Origin: Planctomycetaceae bacterium
GTDB lineage: Bacteria > Planctomycetota > Planctomycetia > Planctomycetales > Planctomycetaceae
DNA length: 34,687 nucleotides
Direction of reading: 5' to 3'
Assembly (NCBI GenBank): GCA_020426505.1
Contig: JAGQPX010000184.1
Location: 1-34,687 of the forward strand
Every line of letters starts with the position of its first letter. The stretch's first letter is position 1. Shown here in pieces: positions 24,501 through 32,242 of the stretch. The position numbers and the translations under genes are program-made. The notes under the pieces are model-generated. The model did not search any database. It saw only the letters and a program-made list of their open reading frames with translations, and was not told the origin of the DNA.

Positions 24501-26654
24501 CTCGTGAATCACAATGACGATTCGTTCGACGTGGTGGCTCTGGGCCTTCCGGCTCACGATGCCGCCACGACGTTTGTCGCACCTCACGATGGCGATTTCT
24601 TTGTGGCCATCGGCGGAGCATTCAGCGGCGCAGAGGCACCGGATGATTTGCCCAGCGATCCGACCCAGACGGGGAGTGGCCCCGGCGTCGGCAGCACGGG
24701 TGACTACGACTTGCTTATCGGCATCGATGTCGGCGATCCGGATTTTGTGAGTGTGGACTTGCAGGCTGGCGATGTTCTTACCGCAGCGGGGTTCGGCGGG
24801 TTCCATTCGTTGTCGATCCGTTACCCCGATGGCTCCGAGGCCATCTCGTCGTCCCACGATCTCATATCGCTCTTGCCGTCCGCATCGCCGCTAAGAGCAC
24901 ACGTCGGTCATTCGAGTGTCGCATTTGTGGCGCCGGTGTCCGGCACGTTCTCGATCGGTGTGACCTTGGGAGCAGGAACCTTTTCACTCAAACTCGATGT
25001 GTCTCGGTCCGGCCTTGAGAACGAGCCGGTCGGAGCGAGGCAGACGCTGTATCTTGACTTCGATGGTGCAACGTTCGACGCCGCCGAATTGCTCGGCGAG
25101 GGCAGTCCCTCAGCGGCGTTATCTCCCCTGTCTGCGTTTCTGGCGAACTGGGGATTGGACAGTTCGGATGAAGATACGGTCATCAACGCCATTCAGTCGA
25201 CTGTCATGGAGAATCTGTCCGCTGACCTGCGAACTGCAGCTGCGAATGGTGATTTCGCCGTGTCCGGAATTGCTGACGAGATGGACATTCGCATCCTCAA
25301 TAGTCGAGATAACATCGATCTGTTCGGGGTCGCCCCGCATGTCAGCCGTGTCATCATTGGCGGGACGCAATCCGAACTCGGGGTCGACGGCATCGCCTTC
25401 GCACCATCCCTCGATGTGGGGAACTTTGTGACATCAGAGACCACCGTGGTGCTGCTCGACCAGTTGAGTGCGCTTGCCGGCGAATCCAACTCACTCAATT
25501 CGATTCCGCTCGATCCATCCAGCGACGTTGCCCAATTGATCGGTGTCGCAATTGGGAACATCGTCAGCCGTGAAGTGGCGAAAACGCTGGGCGTCTTTCC
25601 GACCGATCGTTTCCTTGGAACACCCAGTCTCCTGGATCACGACGCTACGTTTGATCAACTTACCGGTCTGGGACCGGACGGCGTCTTCGGCTCAATCGAT
25701 GATCTTGATGTCGACTTCCTCTCCGACGAGTTGTCGGGATCGCGGCGACTCTCCGGTCGACAGGAGGCAACTGCACAACTCGCTTTCGGACTGTCAACCG
25801 GTACCGGCAGCGGAGCCTTTCTCGATCAGATCACCGGAGAGTTGTTCATCACAGGCGAGGACGACCCCGACAGCGGAGACTCCATCCAACTCATATCAAC
25901 CCCGTCGGGAAGTCTGGAAGTGACCTTGAACGGCGCGACGATTGGCCTGTTTGATTCCGCTGAGGTCAGTTCCGTGTCGATCCAGGGGCGCAGCGGTGAC
26001 GATGTCATCTCGGCTCGTCCGATCGTTGGCATTCCGATCTTCATCGACGGCGGCATGCCGACTGTCGGTGAAGGAGGCGATGAACTCATTCTGAGTGTGC
26101 AGGGTGTCACTGCTCCGAGCTACCAGGACAATGGCGACGGTACCGGCTCACTGATGTCAACGAGCCATGCAACGATCAGCTGGCAGGGCATGGAGATTCT
26201 CGATGAAGCGGACCCCGTGCAACGTTATGACTTCGGCACACCCACATCGGTCGTCGCGGACGGTTACACTCGCATCACAAAGGACGACGCCTACGACGCA
26301 GCGGCAGGGTTCGGATGGACCGGCGCAGTTTACTACCATCTGGACCGCGGCACGGGCGACGACCTCGAACGGGACTTCGTGTTCACCCGTAGCACGGCTG
26401 ACTTTCTCGTCGATCTCGACAACGGCATCTACGACGTCACCGTGCGGATGGGGGACGACCGTGTCCTGCAGGACAACATGCAATTGAGCATTGAAGGAGT
26501 CATCGTCGACACAGTCACCACCGCTGCGGGTGAGTACCATGTCGAGACGTATCAGGTCACCGTCGCTGATGGACAACTCTCCATTGGACTCACCGCGATG
26601 GGCGGAAAGTACAATAACGCACTCATCAACTCGCTCGTCATCAGCCCGGTCTGA
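21525..26654 (+). CDS. Giant multidomain surface protein with propeller-like, PPC, degenerate metallopeptidase and C-terminal carbohydrate-binding-like domains
   Basis: 1,709 residues from the ATG at 21525 (GGGA eight bases upstream); an in-frame GTG at 21486 is possible. PLERRTMLAAP at 37-47, after a basic Arg/Ser-rich start, is the planctomycete large-exported-protein motif. Domains: a LamG/3-keto-disaccharide-hydrolase-like sandwich (about 108-265), a long beta region resembling BNR-4 propellers (about 410-830, with FYPRSIVRQELNGRWVLGVHF), a PPC domain (about 900-1070), and a metallopeptidase-like domain starting YLDFDGATF (about 1175-1430). In the last, the expected HExxHxxGxxH is replaced by SREVAKTLGVFP. 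The final domain (about 1563-1709, RYDFGTPTSVVADGYTRI, VRMGD) resembles the rhamnogalacturonan-esterase/PulA-type beta-sandwich. Probably surface glycan binding; the next gene is a sialidase-like protein. Confidence 0.8.
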   Translation: MFRRLKVTDFKFRIFTSRACRISRRSSSSHVTAIVQPLERRTMLAAPTAESAIIDESSSAVIPFAQAPLTRIAPDTAGSMSARIVGPIIPAAVTSGIVQSTVPDVDLADDFERADSTNLSDGAPFTWSELDGDSQISDGELIAVGSNAVRSVRAEVDLGSNDYFAEIIAQHNNGFSSRHVEVRARYSESTETGYGFRVDGAGGVRLVRHASSTSTLAFGAVVVEVGVPFTARIEMSGNRLLGYFNGELVLTASDDMFLTERRTGISWSGNAAPTPSILSFSASTPGVQSVPTAERVILPHLADQQAVTAQDTARQSYSARIRVTAGRRYSIGVVTPKSAAGQEVRFLINGKSQQTITLKFSDDASSSPLSEDGIAWESNTSGWVTVTAQVQFGEFTIDGVVIREADPVSGVVEDQGTATHSAPHATLFNGSTYQIHAEMYTGNLFLSKDNRPLGQVFSGDLYQRNDKFHYGAAIVALADGSGIAVVQVGHVSNGFRVRYLPNGDVEQISGTFDALNNTLFTYAHVVATDADNIAIATRRGTAAATSAALVRIDGISSLDGQGSGATATIDIIGNGRFYPRSIVRQELNGRWVLGVHFAFRNFSNWEGSAAALFVPDQGSHGKWYTLRGEAASNNSSLGTPTIPRFDVNQTIDVLTSEGNGWRVQRELLDGQRHPTEGGLWKIDSFGENDTPATANLLFAYLDHDGPHDQFATTTWHFFVQRSDGTAEVFDAPPELVATNTYRQSTVWQWTGPPVNGQGYLAINNRGMYVDEDNHYGETSSARNDWGAPVSEVFGVATDFTTVQWTHQRTLGLSFESSSGFFSPIDGDVTRWIHQVRSNQLQEFHSQIVRKVSYFDLSQVTGELQPNDTPFTATPIAGFGTTAGEGSSATIELVQEGLPDPSLIDNSGSDVGDTIDTAMDLSSLIIPGELLGLTGQTLGDGPHGLSSGDFDFYRVSLLTGQQLLIEVDTDDFLGAGTTSSVDTILGIYDATGQLVNHNDDSFDVVALGLPAHDAATTFVAPHDGDFFVAIGGAFSGAEAPDDLPSDPTQTGSGPGVGSTGDYDLLIGIDVGDPDFVSVDLQAGDVLTAAGFGGFHSLSIRYPDGSEAISSSHDLISLLPSASPLRAHVGHSSVAFVAPVSGTFSIGVTLGAGTFSLKLDVSRSGLENEPVGARQTLYLDFDGATFDAAELLGEGSPSAALSPLSAFLANWGLDSSDEDTVINAIQSTVMENLSADLRTAAANGDFAVSGIADEMDIRILNSRDNIDLFGVAPHVSRVIIGGTQSELGVDGIAFAPSLDVGNFVTSETTVVLLDQLSALAGESNSLNSIPLDPSSDVAQLIGVAIGNIVSREVAKTLGVFPTDRFLGTPSLLDHDATFDQLTGLGPDGVFGSIDDLDVDFLSDELSGSRRLSGRQEATAQLAFGLSTGTGSGAFLDQITGELFITGEDDPDSGDSIQLISTPSGSLEVTLNGATIGLFDSAEVSSVSIQGRSGDDVISARPIVGIPIFIDGGMPTVGEGGDELILSVQGVTAPSYQDNGDGTGSLMSTSHATISWQGMEILDEADPVQRYDFGTPTSVVADGYTRITKDDAYDAAAGFGWTGAVYYHLDRGTGDDLERDFVFTRSTADFLVDLDNGIYDVTVRMGDDRVLQDNMQLSIEGVIVDTVTTAAGEYHVETYQVTVADGQLSIGLTAMGGKYNNALINSLVISPV

Positions 26655-26705
26655 TATCGAGTTTGTCGTTTGTCCTCAGCCACGCTCACTGAGAAGTTCG
26701 TCATC

Positions 26706-27911
26706 ATGTCTGCTCAAATCGTTCTTGCACTGCTCTTCGCCCAGACTCAGGTTGACTATCACGTCGAACATCTCTTTCCGCCGGAGGACTTTCACAATCA
26801 CTCATCCAGCATCGTCGAGACTCCGGGAGGTGACCTGATTGCCTGCTGGTTTCATGGGAAGGGGGAACGCAAGGATGACAGTCTCGTCATCCTGGGGGCG
26901 AGGAAGAACAGAGGAGCACAGACGTGGTCAAAGCCGTTTGTGATGGCGGATAATCCGAACCTGCCGGATCAGAACTGCACGCTGTTCATCGACCCGAACA
27001 AACGGCTGTGGCTGTTTTGGACCTCGGCGCTCGACAACGAAGTCCGCAGTTTCTTTCCCAAGTATCGGTACTCCGTCGATTACGAGGACGACGGCCCTCC
27101 GGTCTGGGCGTGGCAGGATGCACTCTTCGTTCGACCCATGGATGCCGAGACTGCCTTCATCGAGTTGCGAGAGAAACGGTTGCAACAACTCCAGAGCGGC
27201 GAACTGCTCACCGGCCCGGACAAGGAGCAGGCGCTGCGGCAACTCCACGAACGCGAAGCGATGTATGGCGACAAACTCTTTCAGCGAATCGGCTGGCTGC
27301 CGCGTCAGCCTCCCGTCATGCTCACCGACAAACGGATGATGCTGGGTCTCTACTCGGACACTTTCGACTGCTCGCTGTTCGCCTTTACCGAAGATGCCGG
27401 CCACACGTGGGAGTTCAGCCGACCGCTGATGGCCTGGGGGATTCAACCGGCTCCCATCCAAAAAACCAACGGCGACCTGCTTGCCTACCTCCGAGCGTCA
27501 CCCATGACCCGCTGCGTGAAATCGACCGACCACGGCTGGACCTGGACCGAAGTCCCGCTGGACATCCCCAACGCTGGCTCCAGCATCGCTGCGCTCAGAC
27601 TCAACAGCGGCAACTGGCTGCTCGCCGTCAACGACGATCCCCGCGGCCGACATCAACTCTCCCTCTACCTCTCGAACGATGAGGGCGAGACATGGACCCG
27701 CAAACGCTTCCTCGAACACATGGACCCCACCCAGGGGAAATGCACCGCCTCCTATCCCACACTGATCCAATCCGCAGACGGCCAAATCCACTGCACCTAC
27801 ACCCACGCCAACGCATCAGAGTTCACCGGCAAGTCCATCCGTCACGCGTGGTTTAGCGAGAGTTGGGTGGAGTTCGGTAGCCATGCGAATGTTGACAACA
27901 ACGAAGGTTGA
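26706..27911 (+). CDS. Sialidase / BNR-repeat exported glycosidase-like protein
   Basis: 401 residues from the ATG at 26706 (GAGAAG ten bases upstream; a TTG at 26670 is a weaker option). MSAQIVLALLFAQTQ is a short signal peptide. Four Asp-box (BNR) turns are visible: RKNRGAQTW, TEDAGHTW, STDHGWTW and SNDEGETW, spaced as in the six-bladed sialidase propeller. The opening HNHSSSIVETPGGDLIACWFHG and TASYPTLIQSADGQIHCTYTHA match the exo-sialidase-like BNR family widespread in planctomycetes, many members of which act on other sugars. It starts 51 bases after the giant surface protein on the same strand, suggesting a joint role in glycan attack. Catalytic residues were not assigned. Confidence 0.87.
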   Translation: MSAQIVLALLFAQTQVDYHVEHLFPPEDFHNHSSSIVETPGGDLIACWFHGKGERKDDSLVILGARKNRGAQTWSKPFVMADNPNLPDQNCTLFIDPNKRLWLFWTSALDNEVRSFFPKYRYSVDYEDDGPPVWAWQDALFVRPMDAETAFIELREKRLQQLQSGELLTGPDKEQALRQLHEREAMYGDKLFQRIGWLPRQPPVMLTDKRMMLGLYSDTFDCSLFAFTEDAGHTWEFSRPLMAWGIQPAPIQKTNGDLLAYLRASPMTRCVKSTDHGWTWTEVPLDIPNAGSSIAALRLNSGNWLLAVNDDPRGRHQLSLYLSNDEGETWTRKRFLEHMDPTQGKCTASYPTLIQSADGQIHCTYTHANASEFTGKSIRHAWFSESWVEFGSHANVDNNEG

Positions 27912-27947
27912 CGAAATCAATTCTTGTTTGAACTGTCCAATTGCGAA

Positions 27948-28541
27948 TCAGAGCTGATCGAGAAGTTCTTGAGCTTCTTTCGCTGCCGAGGTATTGGGAA
28001 ACTGTTCTACAATGTCCGTTAACCATTTCTCTCCGATGCTTGGCTTCTGCTTTAGCATAGACTTCGCCAGCCTGAGTTTGTTCTCCGCCTTCAGTTCCTG
28101 TTCCTCATGGTCACGTTCATGTTGCATAGCCTCCCATTCGTCGTTGCATGCATTGACCCTGAAGATCACTTGCTTGGCCTCTTTGCCCACCGGAGTCTCA
28201 GGATGATGGTCGGCCAAATAGTGAAGTGTCGCCATTGCTTCGCCAATCGCATCGAACGCTTCACTCGCTCTCTCATCGGGTGTGCGTGCACTGGATCGAG
28301 CGTCACGGCGCGCTGTTGATAGGCTTGACGTCGTTCGCCTCGACGCTGTCCTAGCTGTTGTCCGTGCTGTTGTCGACGGTGGAGTATAGCTGTAGGAAGA
28401 ACTGCGTGAAGAACCGTGATAATGATACCCACCGTTCTTGCGGTCGTTATGTCCTCCAAAAGCGTCCAGTCCGCCCGAATGAGCGAATCCATCACGCTGG
28501 CTTGTTACCATTAAGAGGATCAACAGTGAAATTTGCTTCAT
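27948..28541 (-). CDS. Secreted YHYH-motif protein with low-complexity linker and helical repeat
   Basis: 197 residues from the ATG at 28541, which opens a signal peptide (MKQISLLILLMVTSQRDGFA). The mature N-terminus HSGGLDAFGGHNDRKNGGYHYH (residues 21-42) is the YHYH/HSGG-type His-rich module known from small secreted and nuclease-linked proteins, a probable metal site. Residues 43-90 are a Ser/Thr/Arg-rich linker. The rest is helical, with FDAIGEAMATLHYLADHHPETPVGKEA and WLTDIVEQFPNTSAAKEA resembling TPR-like repeats. It begins seven bases after the stop of the DUF350 gene, so the two are co-transcribed. The DNA is less GC-rich than the flanking operons. Function unknown. Confidence 0.72.
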   Translation of the reverse strand: MKQISLLILLMVTSQRDGFAHSGGLDAFGGHNDRKNGGYHYHGSSRSSSYSYTPPSTTARTTARTASRRTTSSLSTARRDARSSARTPDERASEAFDAIGEAMATLHYLADHHPETPVGKEAKQVIFRVNACNDEWEAMQHERDHEEQELKAENKLRLAKSMLKQKPSIGEKWLTDIVEQFPNTSAAKEAQELLDQL

Positions 28542-28548
28542 GGTTGCA

Positions 28549-28773
28549 TCACGGACGTATTGCTGCGGACACGACGATTCCAAGGGACATGATCACTGCC
28601 CCAAGAATAATTGCTACCGGGATGTTCCCTTCCTTGACAAGTGCCCACTCATCCACGTCTCGCGTCGACATGTCAAACATTTTCAGCGTAATGATGATTC
28701 CCATCCCCATCGAAATTGATCCGACAAGCGCCCAACCAAACGTGATGGCATATGCCTCTAACACTTCATTCAT
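28549..28773 (-). CDS. DUF350 family small membrane protein
   Basis: 74 residues with two predicted membrane helices (about 11-31, ITFGWALVGSISMGMGIII, and about 52-71, VAIILGAVIMSLGIVVSAA). The loop between them, LVKEGNIPVAIILGAV, is the core signature of DUF350 proteins, which usually have two such repeats of paired helices; here only one is present. DUF350 proteins are inner-membrane proteins of unknown biochemical role. It lies seven bases upstream of the YHYH protein on the same strand. Upstream, 28774-28923 has no recognisable element apart from the presumed promoter. Confidence 0.72.
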   Translation of the reverse strand: MNEVLEAYAITFGWALVGSISMGMGIIITLKMFDMSTRDVDEWALVKEGNIPVAIILGAVIMSLGIVVSAAIRP

Positions 28774-28923
28774 GGCGGTTCCAGTCTTATTGTCTGATGG
28801 GAATGGTCAACACGAATGAAGATATCGAGACTGAAGCCAACTGAACAGCCTGATGTATCATACGGTTCATCTCATGATCACACTTCCATTAGACCGCCTG
28901 TCACACATCTCCTTTGCTCTGCA

Positions 28924-31860
28924 TTACTTCAGCGAAGTCAGATACGCCAGCAGGTCGGCGACTTGTTGAGCGGTGAGGTCGCGGACGAGGAGTTCGGGCA
29001 TGAGGGATTGGCGTTGGCCGACGAGTTGTTCGATCTCGTTCACCGGCACGCTGATCGTGCGGTCCTGAGCATCGCGGAGCACGACCTCTTTGCCGTCCTT
29101 TTTGACAAGCAATCCCGTATGCAGCTCTCCCGACTTCGTCTCGACCAGATAGGCGACGTACTTTGGCTCGATGAACCTGGACGGCTGCAGGATGCTTTCC
29201 AGAAGCTGGGAGGGGGTGTTACGTTGGTCGAGCTTGGCGAGGTCCGGTCCGATGCTGCGGCCGACGTTCTCCAATCGATGACAACTGCGGCAGTGCACGC
29301 CTTCGGTGATCAGAAACAGCTCGCGACCACGAGCCACGTCCCCCTCCAGTGAGAGGATGTCATCCGGTCTGACGGCGCTGCCGAGCCGTTGGACCCGTTG
29401 GTCTTCGGGGAGGAACCGCTCGAACAGGTCACGCACCTGCGGTTGCTCGTGGGCAGCGCCCCGACTGACAGCCGCAGCGACAGCTTCCTCCGTCAGTTGA
29501 TCACGGTCGATGGCTCGCAACAGCATCAGCGCGCCGCTCGTTGACGACAGCAGTTCGTCCACAACTGTCGCTAACTCGTCTGATTTCTCTGTGAACGGGC
29601 TCTCCAGTTGTGCCAGTCTGTCTCGTTCGCGCAAGTTGTCGTGAGGTGGTGATTTGTCTTCGGTTGTGTCAGGCAAAGAGTTGATCCAGTCTTCGATCAG
29701 CGTGATGCCGCGCGGGTCGACTTGTTGAGCGCCAATGTGGGGCATGTGGCCGGGACCGATCTTGGAGATGCGGTACATCAGCACCGAGCGGAACGGGTCA
29801 CCCGGTGCAATCACCTGAGCCCCCGGGATGGAGAACGTTCCCTGAGACGGTCGTTCGCCGACCATCGTGGTTTGATCCAACGGCAGATCATACTGCATCT
29901 TCGAGAGCACCGAACTCCCTGCGTGCATGCGATGACAGTGAGCACAATTGACATGCAAGTACGAACGCGCGCGAGCAGACAGTTCGTGTGCCTCTTCGTA
30001 GGGATCGACCAGAGCGGTGCGTTTGTCCTCCGGGATCTCGGGCGCGCAGAGACCGATGTGCAGCAGCGTGTCGAGCTGTGACGCGACGCGACCATCGTAG
30101 GAATGTTGACCATCGAGTTGGGCAGTCTGAAATGCGAGTGCTGACCCGGACCACGGATTGTGACACCGCAGACACTCGGTTCGGCTGGCGAAGTGCCACG
30201 TTTGCTTGTGGAACTCGCCGGGAGTCACGTCATCCGGGACCTCGACCGTCACGTCCTCTCCCGCTCCGTCGACCAGTACAGCATCGGTCTGGGCGTCATT
30301 CCAGTGATAGGTGTAGGCACGCCAGTCGGTGCCGGAGTAATGCAGGATCTGCGTCTCCATGCGGCGATGGACGAATTCGTCTCCCTCTCGCACATCAAGT
30401 GAGAGCGTCTTGGCAAGCACGCTGTCTGCCGGGAACGTCCAGCCGGCGTCCGCAGTGCCGATGATGCCCTCGCCCGGCACCGCGACGAATCGCTCAGCAA
30501 CTGCGCCGTCCTCCCACGGCTCCGCATTGATCGAATAGGGAATGACTCCCGCAGCAGGTGTGTGATCAGCAACCGAGTCAAACAACCCAGTCTCGCTCAG
30601 CCGGTGCGGAAAGGCACTCGGCTTCGATTGATCCGGATTGGGAATGAGCTGATGAATCGTGCCGCCGATGTGATGCAACAGGAACATCTCGCCCGACTGA
30701 TCAGTGTCGAAGTCGACGATGCGGAGCGTCGTGTCGGCCAGTTCGCGTTGCCAGGTGACAGCTCCGTTCTCCCACTTGGCGGCCCAGATCTTGCCGGTGT
30801 CATAGTCGCCGTAAATGTGGGCTCCGACCAGTTCCGGAAGCTGAGAGCCATAATAGGTCACACCGTCCGTGATCGACGACGACTCGGAGTGAGGGTGATC
30901 GATGGTCGGCGGCAAGATGGGCGTGGGGCCGCGCGGCCATTCGGGATTCGTCGGCTGTCGCCCTTCCATCACACTCCAGCCGTAGTTGCCGCCTCGTTCG
31001 ACACGGACCATCAGCTCCCACAACTCCCAACCGACGTCTCCGACCCACAAATCGCCAGTCTGCTGATCGATGCTCATCCGCCACGGGTTGCGAAAACCGT
31101 ACGCCCAAATCTCCGGTCGGACTGCCTCCGTGTCGACGAACGGGTTGTCATCCGGGATGCGATAGGCTCGTTCGGCCTCACCGGCTGAGACATCGATTCG
31201 CAGGATCGACGAAAGCAGATCGCTCACGTCCTGTCCGGTCTGGAGCGTATCGGGTGGGTTGGGACCCGATCCGTCACCCGTGGAGATGTACAGGTAACCG
31301 TCGAGTCCGAACTCCAGACAGCAACCGTTGTGACCTCCGGAGAGGAACGTGATGATATTGGTCGCACTCTCAGCATTGATCGTGGGCGGGTCAGTGTCAT
31401 CGATCACGAAGCGGACGATGCGCGTGCCGTCCTCCTGACCACTCGCGTGAATGCAACAGACGTAGCAGTAGCCGTTCTGCTCAAAGTCCGGATCAAACGC
31501 GATGGCATATGTCTGTTGCACCCCCTCGATCGCTTGAGCAATGTCGATGACCAGATCGGCCTGCTCAACGTCTGGATCATTCTCGAACGAATACACCTTG
31601 CCCGACTGCTCGACGACAAACAGCCGATTGGTCCCCGGTGCTGCTTCCAAGTCGACCGGATTGTTGAAGGTCAGCGACGGAAAGACCTGCTCCGTGATGT
31701 ACGGCAGCGGCGGCTCCGGTGACCCGATTATTCGCGAGGTCGTCCAGGAAACACGTTCGTCCAACCCAACCTGCGGAGCATCCGTGGATTCTTCAGCCCG
31801 CAGTCCGACGGTTGATGACAACGTCAGCAACAGGAAGGCAAACAGACGGAGAAACGGCAT
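28924..31860 (-). CDS. PQQ-type sugar-dehydrogenase propeller fused to a three-haem cytochrome c region
   Basis: 978 residues from the ATG at 31860, with AAAGGA at good spacing and a signal peptide (MPFLRLFAFLLLTLSSTVGLRA); the longer frame to 31959 is not supported. Residues about 50-430 form a glucose/sorbosone-dehydrogenase-like propeller (FNNPVDLEAAPGTNRLFVVEQSGKVY, GGHNGCCLEFGLDGYLYISTGDG, YGFRNPWRMSID). A middle domain (about 460-740) carries CLRCH (563-567) and CAHCH (639-643) and resembles diheme cytochromes. The C-terminus holds CRSCH (857-861) in GDVARGRELF...GPDLAKL...LLESILQPSRFIEPKY, the planctomycete/verrucomicrobial haem-binding domain. Inferred: periplasmic sugar or alcohol oxidation with intramolecular electron transfer. 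PQQ binding is assumed from the family, not seen. Confidence 0.9.
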   Translation of the reverse strand: MPFLRLFAFLLLTLSSTVGLRAEESTDAPQVGLDERVSWTTSRIIGSPEPPLPYITEQVFPSLTFNNPVDLEAAPGTNRLFVVEQSGKVYSFENDPDVEQADLVIDIAQAIEGVQQTYAIAFDPDFEQNGYCYVCCIHASGQEDGTRIVRFVIDDTDPPTINAESATNIITFLSGGHNGCCLEFGLDGYLYISTGDGSGPNPPDTLQTGQDVSDLLSSILRIDVSAGEAERAYRIPDDNPFVDTEAVRPEIWAYGFRNPWRMSIDQQTGDLWVGDVGWELWELMVRVERGGNYGWSVMEGRQPTNPEWPRGPTPILPPTIDHPHSESSSITDGVTYYGSQLPELVGAHIYGDYDTGKIWAAKWENGAVTWQRELADTTLRIVDFDTDQSGEMFLLHHIGGTIHQLIPNPDQSKPSAFPHRLSETGLFDSVADHTPAAGVIPYSINAEPWEDGAVAERFVAVPGEGIIGTADAGWTFPADSVLAKTLSLDVREGDEFVHRRMETQILHYSGTDWRAYTYHWNDAQTDAVLVDGAGEDVTVEVPDDVTPGEFHKQTWHFASRTECLRCHNPWSGSALAFQTAQLDGQHSYDGRVASQLDTLLHIGLCAPEIPEDKRTALVDPYEEAHELSARARSYLHVNCAHCHRMHAGSSVLSKMQYDLPLDQTTMVGERPSQGTFSIPGAQVIAPGDPFRSVLMYRISKIGPGHMPHIGAQQVDPRGITLIEDWINSLPDTTEDKSPPHDNLRERDRLAQLESPFTEKSDELATVVDELLSSTSGALMLLRAIDRDQLTEEAVAAAVSRGAAHEQPQVRDLFERFLPEDQRVQRLGSAVRPDDILSLEGDVARGRELFLITEGVHCRSCHRLENVGRSIGPDLAKLDQRNTPSQLLESILQPSRFIEPKYVAYLVETKSGELHTGLLVKKDGKEVVLRDAQDRTISVPVNEIEQLVGQRQSLMPELLVRDLTAQQVADLLAYLTSLK

Positions 31861-32242
31861 CGGATTTCCTTTCATCACTTCAGAACGAAGATGATCATCG
31901 GTCGGCTCCACTTTGGCGGCAGAATGAAGATTCTCGCCGCAGACAGGCACGCCCGTCAATCGGATGCACGAATTCGTATCCTTCCAGATGTGATGTCACC
32001 GCATGACTGATGGCACAATTGGGACGATCGAGGATGATCATGTCAACGCATGTCACGAACGCCCAATTGTTCAGGTTCGCCAAACCATGGACGGAGTCTC
32101 AAATTGGGTTGTGCACACTGAGTGATCATGGCTTGAGCGGCAATCCGTGGGCTGCCTTTGCTGTGAGTACGTGTCACTCGGTAAGGTGCGTCTGGTCTGA
32201 GCTGCTCTTCGTTTTCTCACCCCCTTCACGTAGCCATCACCC
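31861..32242. other. Intergenic region between divergent genes
   Basis: The 382 bases separate the dehydrogenase fusion (minus) from the propeller protein (plus). No RNA gene, repeat or clear promoter hexamers were found; promoters for both genes must lie here. A GTAGCCATCACCC string at 32230-32242, just before the start codon, resembles the head of the family 1 REP but lacks the hairpin. Confidence 0.4.

Noticed and set aside
31861..31959. N-terminal extension of the dehydrogenase fusion
   Set aside because: The ATG at 31860 has a good ribosome binding site and begins a signal peptide; the extension adds a polar segment in front of it.
32230..32242. GTAGCCATCACCC string resembling a family 1 REP head
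   Set aside because: No complementary arm follows, so no hairpin forms; probably chance similarity before the start codon.
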